Shown: positions 35,095-44,035, numbered from the stretch's first letter. The stretch: 64,000 bases of DNA from Schlegelella_A sp038241255 (GCA_038241255.1 JBBRFW010000007.1:1-64000); one strand, 5' to 3'. Notes: a model not told the origin generated them from the sequence alone. Numbers and translations: made by a program.

Positions 35095-35128
35095 CCGGCG
35101 CCGGCGCCACGGCGCCGGCGAGGTCAGG
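35090..35128. terminator. GC-rich hairpin between convergent genes
   Basis: CCTGACC at 35090 pairs with GGTCAGG at 35122-35128, with a nested GGCGCC-rich palindrome inside. The hairpin overlaps the stop codons of both the propeller gene (+) and the next gene (-). No T-run follows, so it may act as a transcript-end or weak bidirectional terminator. Confidence 0.5.
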
Positions 35129-35639
35129 GCTGGCTGTGCATGCGGCCGAGCGCGATCGCGAGGGCGGCCGCGCCGAGGCCCTTCACGAGCTGCGGATGCT
35201 GAGCGTAAAACTGGCCGGCGCGGTCCATGATCGTCGGGTCGGTCTTCTCGGCATGCGCGGCGATCGCGCCCGCGTCGGCCGGCGAAATCTGTGATGCCTG
35301 CTCGGGCGTGATCGTCGGCGCTGCCGCGCCGCTGGCGCCGCCGCCGCCGAGGACGCGCCCGAGCACACCACCGGCGATCGAGCCCAGGCCACCGATGCCG
35401 ACCGACTGAATGATCTGGTTGAGGATGCCCGCCCGCTGCTGCGGGTCGGATCGGCCGAACAGGTCGCCGATCATCTGCCCGAACGGCGGCGTCGCGTCGG
35501 AGCGGAACGCAGCGGCGACGCCCTGGCCGAGATCCTTCGGACTGGCCTGCTGCGCGACTTGGTCGAAGTGATCGTTGACACGATCCGGCTGGACTTGGGA
35601 AGGATTTGCGTACTGCTGGAGGATGTCGAGGATTCCCAT
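35124..35639 (-). CDS. Conserved hypothetical protein, Gly-rich centre
   Basis: 171 residues. N-terminus MGILDILQQYANPSQVQPDR, then a helical, Gln/Asp-rich part (VAAAFRSDATPPFGQMIGDL), a glycine-rich hydrophobic stretch (GIGGLGSIAGGVLG, about 92-105), and a C-terminal helix (GLGAAALAIALGRM). The glycine-rich helix could insert into a membrane. No signal peptide is seen. AAGGAAACGCC before the ATG supports the start. Similar proteins occur in Burkholderiales as uncharacterised; no function is assigned. Confidence 0.7.
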   Translation of the reverse strand: MGILDILQQYANPSQVQPDRVNDHFDQVAQQASPKDLGQGVAAAFRSDATPPFGQMIGDLFGRSDPQQRAGILNQIIQSVGIGGLGSIAGGVLGRVLGGGGASGAAAPTITPEQASQISPADAGAIAAHAEKTDPTIMDRAGQFYAQHPQLVKGLGAAALAIALGRMHSQP

Positions 35640-35687
35640 GGCGTTTCCTTGCTGTGATGCGGCCGGGCCGCGGGTAAGTCGTCGAGC

Positions 35688-36239
35688 CTAGTGCAGCGCG
35701 ACGAACGGGTTGACGGGCTCGCCCTTCCACCACTGGCGCTCGGGGCCGAGGCGAAAGACGGCGAAGTGAAGATGCGGTGCAACGGCCGACGCGTTGCCGC
35801 TCGTGCCGACGTAGCCGATGACGTCACCGCGGCGCAGCCGCATGCCCTCGTGCAGGCCCGCAGCGTAGCGGTCGAGATGGGCGTAGTAATAAGCGAAGCG
35901 CGCCTCGGGGTCGAACTGGTAGATCGTCAGGCCGCCGGGCACGCTGGTGAAGCGCTTGACCAGCGTGCCGTCGTCGGCTGCGAGGACGCGCGCGCCGCGC
36001 GGCGCGGCGATGTCGATCGCTTCGTGGCGATGGCCTGCGCGCCCTTCGGCGAAGGTGTCGCGCAGGTCGGCGACGGCGACGCCTTCGACCGGCATCGAGA
36101 GGGGCCTCAGGCCGGGGACGCCGCCGGCCGCGCCGTCGTCGGCGCCGCGCGCGGCGGCAGCGACGAGCCCAGCGGCGAGGAGTGCGGCGCGGACGAGCGC
36201 GCGACCGCCCGAGATGGCGGAGCCGGCCAGCGTCCTCAC
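35688..36239 (-). CDS. M23 family metallopeptidase
   Basis: About 183 residues from GTG 36239, which overlaps the L,D-transpeptidase stop (GTGA). Signal peptide-like start (ALVRAALLAAGLVAAAARGA). The LytM zinc site is present: His and Asp in GHRHEAIDIAAPRG, and HLHF near the C-terminus. These enzymes cut peptidoglycan cross-links or serve as activators of amidases. Pairing with an L,D-transpeptidase in one transcript points to cell-wall remodelling. Confidence 0.88.
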   Translation of the reverse strand: MRTLAGSAISGGRALVRAALLAAGLVAAAARGADDGAAGGVPGLRPLSMPVEGVAVADLRDTFAEGRAGHRHEAIDIAAPRGARVLAADDGTLVKRFTSVPGGLTIYQFDPEARFAYYYAHLDRYAAGLHEGMRLRRGDVIGYVGTSGNASAVAPHLHFAVFRLGPERQWWKGEPVNPFVALH

Positions 36240-37252
36240 TTGCGCACGTCCACGACGAAGCCGGCCTTGGCGAGCGTCGACAGGCGCTGCGCGTCCCAGT
36301 TCGTCAGGTGCACGCAGCCGTTGGTTTCTTCGCGCCCGAGCCGCTCCGGGGCGGGCGTGCCGTGGATGCCCCAGTGCGGCTTGCTCAGGCCGAGCCACAT
36401 GTTGCCGACCGGATTGTTCGGCCCCGGCGCGATCTCGGTCTTGCTCGTTCCCGACTTGGCGTTCTTTAGCAGCGCGGGGTCGTAGGTGAACGACGGGTTC
36501 TTGACCTCGTTGACGATCTTCATCCGGCCGACCGGCAGCGGATCGAGCGGGCCGCCGATGCTGATCGGAAAGCTCGCCAAGATCCGGTCGCCTTCGCCGC
36601 GCACAAACAGGACGCGCTCGGACTTGTCGATCTCGATCGAGGTCGCCTTCGCCGGCGCCGCGGCGTTCTCGGCGACGTCGGCGACGACGATCTCGTCGCC
36701 GACCGCGAAGGTCGTGGCGGGGTTCAGCTCGCGCAACAGGCGCGGGCTCATGTGGAACCGCTCGCCGAGCGCTTCCTCGATCGATTCGTAGCCGAGCCAC
36801 TTGAGGCGGGCGCGCTCCCTCATGTCGGCGGGGATGCGCTCGTACGGGCCCTTGGCGTCGGCGTCGCCGATCGCGTAGACGCCGAACGGCGCCGCGCCGT
36901 CGCCGCGCAACGCGGCCCACGTGTCGGCGTCGATCCGGCCGCTCGCCTTCAATCCGTGCGCCTTCTGGAACGCCGCGACGGCGCGGCGCATGTTGGTGCT
37001 GAAGCGGCCGTCGATCTCGCCCGGCGAAAACCAGGCCCGGTCGAGCAGGATCTGGGCGCGAACGACCGCCGCGCCCTGGGCGCCGGGCGCGACCGGACGC
37101 CGCTCTTGCGTGTGGTTGAGCCGCTCGGCGGCGGCACGCGCGTCCAGGGGCGCCGCCGCCGCGCGATGTCGCGTCGCGGCGCTCGAGATGCTGTGACCCG
37201 CGCCGGCGAGAAGGACCATGAAGGACCGGCGGGGCAGAGGGAGGCGGCGCAT
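36236..37252 (-). CDS. L,D-transpeptidase with peptidoglycan-binding domain
   Basis: About 338 residues. N-terminal signal region (RRSFMVLLAGAGHSISSAAT), a PG_binding_1 domain (AQILLDRAWFSPGEIDGRFS to DADTWAALRG, about 63-110), a central LysM-like part (LLRELNPATTFAVGDEIVV), and a C-terminal YkuD domain with HWGIHGTPAPERLG and the catalytic Cys in TNGCVHLTNWDA (about 310-321). It forms 3-3 cross-links or anchors proteins to peptidoglycan. The active-site arginine position is His (CVHL), a variant seen in several ErfK-type enzymes. ATG 37252 is the chosen start; no clear ribosome site. Confidence 0.9.
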   Translation of the reverse strand: MRRLPLPRRSFMVLLAGAGHSISSAATRHRAAAAPLDARAAAERLNHTQERRPVAPGAQGAAVVRAQILLDRAWFSPGEIDGRFSTNMRRAVAAFQKAHGLKASGRIDADTWAALRGDGAAPFGVYAIGDADAKGPYERIPADMRERARLKWLGYESIEEALGERFHMSPRLLRELNPATTFAVGDEIVVADVAENAAAPAKATSIEIDKSERVLFVRGEGDRILASFPISIGGPLDPLPVGRMKIVNEVKNPSFTYDPALLKNAKSGTSKTEIAPGPNNPVGNMWLGLSKPHWGIHGTPAPERLGREETNGCVHLTNWDAQRLSTLAKAGFVVDVRK

Positions 37253-37347
37253 GAGATCAGTGAAGACCGAGCATCCGCGAGGATAGGCAGGACGCCTGCT
37301 TGCACTTTGTAGGCGGGCGCCGCTCGCCCGCGCCGGTCGACCCCGCT

Positions 37348-37800
37348 TCAGCCGCGATCGAGGAGGCCCAGCGTCGCCGGGTCGGGCCGACCGTCGAAGT
37401 AGCGCGCCAGCGCCGTTGCGAATGGCGCCGGCGGCGCAGCGACGGCGGCGAACAATGTCATCGAGGAGCGAAACTTGAGATCGTCCGGCGACCCGAGGAT
37501 GGCGTGGGCGTTCGTGCTGTGCTGCGTGGCCAGCATAAGGGAGGTGCACTCCAGGAGTCGAGCGCCGAGGACCGGGTGGGCAAGGTAGGCCCGGGCCTCC
37601 GCGCGCGACGCGATGCCGTAGCGCTGCGCCATCGCGCTGCGGCCCAGGCCGCGCAGCTTCGGAAAGACGAACCACATCCAGTGGCTCTCCTTGCGGCCGG
37701 CGGCAAGCTCGGCGCGCGCCCGCGGGTAGACCGGCGCCTGCGCCTCGACGAAGCGGCGCAGGTCGTGCGGATCGTTGGCGTCGGCGCTGGGAGCGACCAT
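37348..37800 (-). CDS. DUF1810 family protein
   Basis: About 150 residues covering the whole DUF1810 domain: NDPHDLRRFVEAQAPVYPRA, KESHWMWFVFPKLRGLG, MAQRYGIAS, and HSTNAHAILGSPDDLKFRSS followed by MTLF. Function unknown; predicted cytoplasmic, all-helical. The ATG lies five bases after the sulfatase stop, so it is expressed with that gene. Confidence 0.9.
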   Translation of the reverse strand: MVAPSADANDPHDLRRFVEAQAPVYPRARAELAAGRKESHWMWFVFPKLRGLGRSAMAQRYGIASRAEARAYLAHPVLGARLLECTSLMLATQHSTNAHAILGSPDDLKFRSSMTLFAAVAAPPAPFATALARYFDGRPDPATLGLLDRG

Positions 37801-37805
37801 CGCGG

Positions 37806-39111
37806 TCAGCGCTGGGGCATGTCCTTCGCCCCGTAGCCGAGGCTGACGGTCGCGCCGGTGGGAATCGGCGGCATCGTCGCGTTCCACGCCTCCCAGTCGG
37901 CGCGCATCGCCGCCAGCCGCGCGGGCTCGCGCGGCCCGCGGTTGGCGCGCTCGCGCTCGTCGGCATCGAGATCGAACAGATAGTCGTGGCCGTCCACGCG
38001 CAGGTATTTCCAGGGCCCATGGCGCAACGCGCGCTGGCCGCGGTGGTTCATGCGCCAGAAGAGCGGTCGGCCGAAGCGCTGCGTCGCGTCGGCGAGCGCG
38101 GGCGCGAGCGACACCCCGTCGAGCGGATGCTCGGGATCGGCGCCGACGCCGGCGGCGTCGAGCATCGTCGCCGTCGAGTCCATGGTCATGCAGAGATTCT
38201 CGCTGACCCGTCCCGGCGCGACTCGAGCCGGCCAGCGCGCGATCCATGGCACGCGGATTCCGCCTTCGGTGAGGTCCATCTTGCCGCCGACCAGCGGCCA
38301 GCTGTCGCTGAAGCGCTCGCCGCCGTTGTCGCTGGTGAAGACAACGAGCGTGTTCTCGTCGACGCCGCGCGCCGCCAGCGCCTCAAGGATCCAGCCGATG
38401 CCTTCGTCCATGTGACCGATCATCCGGCGGTAGGTGTGATGTTGCCGCCGTGCAGGTGGAAGAGGTTGGCCTTGACCTCGTCGGCGAGCGCCGCGTCGTC
38501 GCGCGTCTCCCACGGCCAGTGCGGCGCGGTGTAGTGCACGCTGAGGAAGAACGGCGCCGCGTCCGGGCCTGCGACGCGTTCGATGAAATCGACGGCCCGG
38601 CGCGAGATGAGATCGGTGACGTAGCCCTCTTGCCGGTGCTCGGCCTCGCCTTGCCAGAGGTCGTGCGTGCCGCGCGAGTCGCAGTGGCTGAAGTAGTCGA
38701 CGCCGCCGGACATCGGCCCGAAGAACTCGTCGTAGCCCGAGCGCAGCGGCCCGAACGCGGGCGGATAGCCGAGGTGCCACTTGCCGGCGAGCGCGGTGCT
38801 GTAGCCTGCCGCCTTCAGCAGCGAGGGCATCGTCGGGTGCTCGGGCGGCAAGCCGAGCGTCGCGCTGCCGCGGCCGCCGCTGTTGATCGGCTCGTCGGCA
38901 GCGCCGCGCAGGCGGTACTGGTAGCGGCCGGTCATGAGGGCGAAGCGCGTCGGCGAGCAGACCGGAGAGTTCGAGTAGCCCTGCGTGAAACGGGGGCCGC
39001 GGCGGCCATAGCGTCGATGATCGGCGAGACCGGAACACGTCCGCCGTAGCAGCCGAGGTCGGCGAAGCCGAGGTCGTCGGCGACGATGAAGACCAGATTC
39101 GGGCGGCGCAC
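37806..39111 (-). pseudogene. Sulfatase (arylsulfatase family) broken by two frameshifts
   Basis: Read through three frames it is a full sulfatase of ~435 residues. Start GTG 39111, RRPNLVFIVADDLGFADLG with the metal DD pair. A shift at a C5 run near 38998 leads to YSNSPVCSPTRFALMTGRYQ with the CxPxR formylglycine motif, then ALAGKWHLGYPPAFGPLRSG and HYTAPHWPWETRDD. A second shift near 38430 leads to YRRMIGHMDEGIGW, TLVVFTSDNGGERFSDSWPL, and the C-terminus. All active-site motifs are intact. One shift is in a homopolymer, so an assembly indel is as likely as recent inactivation. There is no signal peptide. Confidence 0.85.
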
Positions 39112-39124
39112 GGCGGGACGAAGC

Positions 39125-40105
39125 CTACCGGCGCCGGCCGCGCCCGCGCAGCGCCTTGGCAAGCGCGGCGCGCGAGCGGGCGACGCCCGCCTCGGCCCCC
39201 GGTGATGACGCCGCGGGGCCACCGGTCGATGCGTCCGCCGCGCTTGCGCCGGCGAGCTTCGCGCGCGACCCGAAGGTATGCGCATAGACCCAGGTGAACT
39301 CGGCGCCGAGCAGGAAGATCTGCGCCGAGTAGTACATCCAGACCAGCAGGACGACGAGCGAACCGGCGGCGCCGTATCCCGACGCGAAGCTGCTGCGGCC
39401 GAGGTAGAGGCCGATCAGCGACTTGCCGATCGCGAAGAGCAGCGCCGTGACCGCGGCGCCGGTCCAGACGTCGCGCCAGCCGATCTTCACGCGCGGGATG
39501 ATCTTGTAAATCAGCGCGAAGGTCACCGTCACGAGCGCGAAGCTGACGGCGACGTTGAGCAGCTCCGCGACGACGACCCACCCACCGAACAGCGGCGCCG
39601 AGAACTTGCCGAGCGCCGCCACCGCGGCGCTGGCGACGAGCGAGACGATGAGCAGGAAGCCGATGCCGAGCACCATGCCGAACGAAAGCAGGCGGGCGCG
39701 CACCAGTGCCCACAGGCCGCCGCCGGCGGGCCGACCGGGCGCGCGCCATATCCGGTCGAGAGAGTCCTGCAGCTCGCCGAAGACTGAGATCGCGCCGACG
39801 CCGAGCAGGACCAGCCCGAGCGCCGTACCGAACACCCCTTGCGCCGGCTTGTTGAGGCTTTGCAGCAGCGCCTGCGCCGCCGCCGCGCCCTGGTCGCCCA
39901 TCATCCCGCGCAGCTCGGCGAAGATTTCGCCGCGCGCCGCGTCGGGGCCGAAGACGAGGCCGGCGAGCGAGATCACGATGAGCAGCAGGGGAGCGATCGA
40001 AAATAGCGTGTAGTACGCGAGCGCCGCGCCCATGCTGGACGCGTAGTCGTCGATCCAGGCGGCGACGGCTTGGCGGCACAAGACGAGGAGCGAGGCGAAC
40101 TTCAT
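39125..40105 (-). CDS. YihY/BrkB family inner-membrane protein
   Basis: About 326 residues from ATG 40105. Family features: MGAALAYYTLFSIAPLLLIV near the N-terminus, GALQD-like GELQDSLDRIWRAP in the middle, FALIYKIIPRVKIGWRDVW, and SFASGYGAAGSLVVLLVWMY followed by YSAQIFLLGAEFT. Six membrane helices are expected. It was once called a ribonuclease BN; current evidence is for a membrane protein of unknown function. The last ~50 residues are hydrophilic and variable. The sulfatase start lies 13 bases downstream, so they may share a transcript. Confidence 0.92.
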   Translation of the reverse strand: MKFASLLVLCRQAVAAWIDDYASSMGAALAYYTLFSIAPLLLIVISLAGLVFGPDAARGEIFAELRGMMGDQGAAAAQALLQSLNKPAQGVFGTALGLVLLGVGAISVFGELQDSLDRIWRAPGRPAGGGLWALVRARLLSFGMVLGIGFLLIVSLVASAAVAALGKFSAPLFGGWVVVAELLNVAVSFALVTVTFALIYKIIPRVKIGWRDVWTGAAVTALLFAIGKSLIGLYLGRSSFASGYGAAGSLVVLLVWMYYSAQIFLLGAEFTWVYAHTFGSRAKLAGASAADASTGGPAASSPGAEAGVARSRAALAKALRGRGRRR

Positions 40106-40208
40106 GGTGTCAACCCGGGGCGACCGGGGAGCGAACGCTCTATCATCGCCCGTCACGTCCAGGCGCCTGCCATCTCGTTCGCGCCTACCCCAACTCCGGA
40201 GAATTCTC

Positions 40209-40646
40209 ATGATCGCTCGCCGCTTCGTTCTCGCTTCGCTCGTCGCCACCGGCGCCTTCGCCGTCGCCGGCTGCGGCATGATGGACGCCAACAAGGGAAT
40301 GGGCGGCGCGATGTCGATCCCGCTCTCGGGACAGAACGAAGTGCCGCCGAACGCCAGCGGCGGCTCGGGCACCGCCAAGGTCGAGCTCGACGGCAACGTC
40401 ATCAAGTGGACCGTCACCTATTCCGGCACCACCGGCCCGGTCACCGCCGGCCACTTCCACGGTCCGGCCCAGTCCGGCGCCAACGCCGGCGTCGTCGTGC
40501 CGTTCGCCGGCCCGCTCGCCAGCCCGATCATCGGCTCGGCGACGCTCACGTCGGCGCAGGTCGACCAGGTCAAGGGCGGCCTCTGGTACGTCAACCTGCA
40601 TACCGCCGCCAACCCGGGCGGCGAGCTGCGCGGCCAGGTCAAGTGA
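40209..40646 (+). CDS. CHRD-domain lipoprotein
   Basis: 145 residues from ATG 40209 (CCGGAGAA upstream). Lipoprotein signal with lipobox VAGC (about 18-21). A CHRD domain follows: SIPLSGQNEVPPNASGGSGT, AGHFHGPAQSGANAGVVVPF and GGLWYVNLHTAANPGGELRG, the typical ending. CHRD domains occur in surface and periplasmic proteins of unknown role in bacteria. Single gene with its own terminator. Confidence 0.92.
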   Translation: MIARRFVLASLVATGAFAVAGCGMMDANKGMGGAMSIPLSGQNEVPPNASGGSGTAKVELDGNVIKWTVTYSGTTGPVTAGHFHGPAQSGANAGVVVPFAGPLASPIIGSATLTSAQVDQVKGGLWYVNLHTAANPGGELRGQVK

Positions 40647-40675
40647 AAACAGCGGGCCGAAGCCCGCTGTTTTCA
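40644..40675 (+). terminator. Rho-independent-type hairpin after the CHRD gene
   Basis: GAAAACAGCGGGC (40645-40657) pairs exactly with GCCCGCTGTTTTC (40662-40674) around a 4-base loop. It begins inside the stop codon, and the right arm carries TTTT. It is close to symmetrical, so it may also stop transcription from the - strand. Confidence 0.8.
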
Positions 40676-40720
40676 TCGTGAGCGAAGCGAAGGATCTTCG
40701 ACCACAGAGATCCTTCGAAG
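40673..40720. repeat. Copy 1 of a TCATC-GTGAGCGAAGCGAAGGATC type interspersed repeat
   Basis: It begins TCATCGTGAGCGAAGCGAAG and continues to GGATCT, then CGAAGGATCT is mirrored by AGATCCTTCG at 40708-40717, giving a small palindrome. A closely similar unit lies at 42397-42470. This looks like the short palindromic intergenic repeats found scattered through many bacterial genomes; it lies directly after the terminator. Confidence 0.55.
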
Positions 40721-40735
40721 AAATTCTTCACGGCG

Positions 40736-42400
40736 TCAGGATGTCGCCTTCGCCTTTTCTTCCTCGCGCAGGCGCAACACGCGCCGCTGCACCTTGCCGG
40801 TCGTCGTCATCGGCAGCGCCTCGATGAACTCGATTTCCTTCGGGTACTCGTAGGGTGCGAGCTTGCCGCGCACGTGCCCCTGCAGCTCGGCGGCGAGCTC
40901 GGCCGAGGCCGCGAAGCCGGGCGCGAGAACGACGAAGGCCTTGACCAACGCGCCGCGTTCGGCGTCGGGCTTGGGGACCACGGCGGCGTTGGCCACGGCC
41001 GCGTGCTTGACGAGGCAGTTCTCGATCTCGCTCGGGCCGATGCGATATCCCGCAGCCTTGAAGACGTCGTCGCTGCGGCCCTGGTACCAGAGGTAGCCGT
41101 CGTCATCCATCGTTGCGGTGTCGCCGGTGCGGCACCAGCTGTCGTCGGGGTCGCCGGTGAACTTGTCGCGCGTCGCGTCGTCGCGCTTCCAGTAGCCGAG
41201 GAAGAAGATCGGATCTCGCTTGCCGTGCACGTCGAGGCGATGCAGCGCGACGTCGCCGGGCACGCCGCGCGGGCACTCGCGTCCCTCGTCGTCGATGACG
41301 GCGACGCGATGACCGGGGTACGGCCGGCCCATGCTGCCGGCGCGCGCCGGCCAGCGCACCGCGCAGTTGCCGACGATGTAGTTAATCTCGGTCTGGCCGA
41401 ACATCTCGTTGGGGACGACGCCGAGCGCGTCTCGGCACCATGCGAAGACGGCGTCGCCGACCGCCTCGCCCGCGCTCATGATCGCGCGCAGCGCGAGGTC
41501 GAAGCGCTCGCGCGGCGCCGGCACAGCCTTCATCATCGCCTTGAGCGCCGTTGGAAACAGGAAGGTGTGGGTGACGCGGTGACGCGCCATCACGTCGAAC
41601 GCGAGCTCGGGCGAGAAGCGCCGCTGCAGGGCGACGATCTCGCGGCCGAAGTAGAGCGTCGGCAGCAAGGCATCCATCAGCCCGCCGGTCCAGGCCCAGT
41701 CGGCGGGGGACCAGAACACCGCGTCGTCCTGCGGGAACCAGTTCTGGCTGCAGACGAATCCCGGCAGATTGCCGAGCAACGCGCGGTGCGGGATCAGGGT
41801 GCCTTTGGGCGGTCCGGTCGTGCCGCTGGTGTAGATCAGCACCGCGGCGTCCTCCGCGCGGGTTTTCTCGGCGACGAAGCCGGGCTGCTCGGCCGCGAGC
41901 ACGCGCGTCCAGTCGACATCGGCGCGACCTTCGGCGGCGCCGACCGCGATCACCGTCGCCAGCTGCGGGCAGAGCGGCCGCGCCTCGACGACATTGGCGA
42001 TGCCGCTCTCGTCGGCGATCGCCAGGCGTGCCTCGCTGTCGTTGATGCGGTACTCGAGCGCGTCGGGGCCGAACAGCTTCGAGAGCGGCATGGCGACGGC
42101 GCCGAGCCGGTAGAGCGCGATATGTGCGACCGCCGTCTCGAAGCGCTGCGGCAGGACGAGGGCGACGCGGTCGCCGCGACGAACGCCCAGCTTGCCCAGG
42201 GCCGCCGCCAGCCGGTCGGCCTCGCGATCCAGCTCCCGGTACGTAAAGTCGCGGCGCCGGCCGTCCCCGGCCTCGAAGCGGATCGCCACCGCGTCGGGCC
42301 GCTCGCGCGCCCAGCGGCTGCAGCAGACCTCGGCGATGTTGAACGCGGCCGGCACGTGCCAGCGAAATCCGGCGTGCAGCTCGGCGTAGCGGTCGGTCAT
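40736..42400 (-). CDS. AMP-forming acyl-CoA synthetase
   Basis: About 554 residues. Activates a carboxylic acid to the acyl-AMP and then the CoA thioester. Core motifs: AVLIYTSGTTGPPKGTLIPH (P-loop, about 184-203), GQTEINYIVG (about 330-339), the TGD in DDSWCRTGDTATMDDDGYLW and the catalytic Lys in PMTTTGKVQRR near the C-terminus. The range resembles medium-chain acyl-CoA synthetases/acetyl-CoA synthetase-like enzymes. The ATG overlaps the GNAT gene stop (ATGA) and also falls within repeat copy 2, so Met1-Thr2-Asp3 derive from repeat DNA. Confidence 0.92.
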   Translation of the reverse strand: MTDRYAELHAGFRWHVPAAFNIAEVCCSRWARERPDAVAIRFEAGDGRRRDFTYRELDREADRLAAALGKLGVRRGDRVALVLPQRFETAVAHIALYRLGAVAMPLSKLFGPDALEYRINDSEARLAIADESGIANVVEARPLCPQLATVIAVGAAEGRADVDWTRVLAAEQPGFVAEKTRAEDAAVLIYTSGTTGPPKGTLIPHRALLGNLPGFVCSQNWFPQDDAVFWSPADWAWTGGLMDALLPTLYFGREIVALQRRFSPELAFDVMARHRVTHTFLFPTALKAMMKAVPAPRERFDLALRAIMSAGEAVGDAVFAWCRDALGVVPNEMFGQTEINYIVGNCAVRWPARAGSMGRPYPGHRVAVIDDEGRECPRGVPGDVALHRLDVHGKRDPIFFLGYWKRDDATRDKFTGDPDDSWCRTGDTATMDDDGYLWYQGRSDDVFKAAGYRIGPSEIENCLVKHAAVANAAVVPKPDAERGALVKAFVVLAPGFAASAELAAELQGHVRGKLAPYEYPKEIEFIEALPMTTTGKVQRRVLRLREEEKAKATS

Positions 42401-42470
42401 CCTGAGCGGAGCAAAGGATCTCGAGGCCCCCGGTCGCCGAGACGCTTCGCCGCGCCCGGGGTGACAGGAG
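42397..42470. repeat. Copy 2 of the interspersed repeat, spanning a gene junction
   Basis: TCATCCTGAGCGGAGCAAAG at 42397 is close to copy 1 at 40673, and GGGGTGACAG at ~42461 looks like the mirrored end of the unit. It encodes the last ~25 residues of the GNAT protein and supplies the start codon of the acyl-CoA synthetase. It may have fused the two genes into one transcript. Confidence 0.45.
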
Positions 42471-42993
42471 CGACGGCGCCGAACGCGGCAAGTGCATCGC
42501 CGGCGATGCGGCAGATGCGCCAGTCGGGCAGGACCGTCGCGCCCATGCGCTGGTAGAAGCGGATCGCGCCTTCGTTCCAGTCGAGGACGCTCCATTCGAA
42601 GCGGCCGCAGCCGCGCCTCGCCGCGAGCCGCGCCAGGTGTTCCAGCAAGCCCTGGCCGATGCCCTGGCCGCGCTCGTCGGGCTCGACGAAGAGGTCCTCG
42701 AGGTAGAGCCCGGGCTTGGCGAGGAAGGTCGAGAAGTTGGTGAAGAACAGCGCGAAGGCGACGACGCGGCCGGCACGTTCGGCGACCAGCGCTTCGACGA
42801 TCGGCCTCGGTCCGAACAGATGCGGCGTGAGCGATTCCGGCGTGACCTGCACGAGCTGGGTGAGCTTCTCGAACTCGGCCAGGCCGTGGATGAGGCCGAC
42901 GATGGCGGCGACGTCGCCGGGCGCCGCGGCGCGGATGGCGAAGGCGGCTTCGCCGACGGTCGATCGCGAAGTGTCTGCGGGCATGACGGCCAT
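42397..42993 (-). CDS. GNAT family N-acetyltransferase
   Basis: About 198 residues from ATG 42993 (Met at 42984 also possible). Acetyl-CoA-binding core: YLEDLFVEPDERGQGIGQGL (motif A, with the RGQGIG loop, about 101-120), then GCGRFEWSVLDWNEGAIRFY, the N.A..FY pattern. The best match by shape is spermidine/diamine-type acetyltransferases (YLEDLFV). The last ~25 residues (RLGDRGPRDPLLRSG) come from a repeat element, so the native C-terminus probably ended near AAFGAVAP. Substrate not determined. Confidence 0.87.
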   Translation of the reverse strand: MAVMPADTSRSTVGEAAFAIRAAAPGDVAAIVGLIHGLAEFEKLTQLVQVTPESLTPHLFGPRPIVEALVAERAGRVVAFALFFTNFSTFLAKPGLYLEDLFVEPDERGQGIGQGLLEHLARLAARRGCGRFEWSVLDWNEGAIRFYQRMGATVLPDWRICRIAGDALAAFGAVAPVTPGAAKRLGDRGPRDPLLRSG

Positions 42994-43075
42994 TCTGGCA
43001 TCGCCATCGAGCGGCGACGCGCGCCGCAGTCGCAAGCCGACAGCCGCTGGCCCGCGCGCCGCTTACAGTGACGCC

Positions 43076-44026
43076 ATGAGCTCAGCGCCCTATCGGCCGC
43101 GCCGCCCCGCGCGCAGCGTCTTCGTCGAGGCGCGTGGCCTGCGCCAGCATCTCCTCGAGTGGGGCGAGCCCGCGCTGACACGCGACGACCGGCCGACGCT
43201 CGTGATGCTGCACGGGTGGATGGACGTCGCCGCCTCGTTCCAGTTCGTCGTCGACGCGCTCGCCGACGACCGACACGTTCTCGCCTTAGACTGGCGCGGC
43301 TTCGGCGCCAGCGACACGCCGGCCGCCGACACCTACTTCTTCCCCGAGTACCTGGGCGACCTCGAGATCGTCCTCGACCGGCTGTTCGGGCGCGAGCGCG
43401 CATCCATCGACCTGCTCGGCCACAGCATGGGCGGCAACGTCGCGATGCTCTATGCCGGGGTGCGCCCGCATCAGGTCCGCCGCCTCGTCAACCTCGAGGG
43501 CTTCGGCATGCCACGCTCCAAGCCTTCGCAGGCTCCCGGCCGGATCGCGAAGTGGCTCGACGAGCTGAAGACGCCGATGCAGTTGCGCGCCTATCCCGAC
43601 CTCGCCGCCGTCGCCGACCGGTTGACGCGGACCAACCCGCTCCTGCGCGCCGATCGCGCCGCCTGGCTGGCGGCGCACTGGTCGCGGCCGACCGGCGCCG
43701 GCGAGGAGCGGGCGCTGCTCGCCGACCCCAACCATAAGCGCATGAGCCCGCTGATCGCCCAGGTCGACGACTGGCTCGAGTGCTATCAGCGGATCACCGC
43801 GCCGCTGCTGTGGATCGAAGGCGACCGCAGCGACGTCAGCGTCTGGTGGGGCGACCGCTACACCAAAGCTGAGTTCCATGAGCGCCTGAACCGCGTCGGT
43901 GACGTGCGCCGTCACGTCGTAGGACCGGCCGGTCACATGCTCCACCACGATCGCCCCGAGGACATCGCGCGGCTGCTCGAATCGTTCCTGTCAGAATCGC
44001 GCCCTCCACGAAGCGACCCGAGCTAG
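43076..44026 (+). CDS. Alpha/beta hydrolase
   Basis: 316 residues from ATG 43076. Oxyanion region LHGWMDVAASFQ (about 44-55), Asp-Trp-Arg-Gly-Phe-Gly segment (LALDWRGFGASDTPA), nucleophile Ser in LLGHSMGGNVAMLYAG (about 120-135), and the catalytic His in VGPAGHMLHHDRPEDIA near the C-terminus. Family members include esterases, lipases and haloalkane-type hydrolases; the substrate is unknown. Cytoplasmic. It ends nine bases before prfB, so it is probably co-transcribed. Confidence 0.9.
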   Translation: MSSAPYRPRRPARSVFVEARGLRQHLLEWGEPALTRDDRPTLVMLHGWMDVAASFQFVVDALADDRHVLALDWRGFGASDTPAADTYFFPEYLGDLEIVLDRLFGRERASIDLLGHSMGGNVAMLYAGVRPHQVRRLVNLEGFGMPRSKPSQAPGRIAKWLDELKTPMQLRAYPDLAAVADRLTRTNPLLRADRAAWLAAHWSRPTGAGEERALLADPNHKRMSPLIAQVDDWLECYQRITAPLLWIEGDRSDVSVWWGDRYTKAEFHERLNRVGDVRRHVVGPAGHMLHHDRPEDIARLLESFLSESRPPRSDPS

Positions 44027-44035
44027 AGCCCCACC

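Noticed and set aside
37806..40079. A single ~757-codon protein on -
   Set aside because: It is the sulfatase C-terminus in frame with the antisense/alternate frame of YihY; the motifs require three frames.
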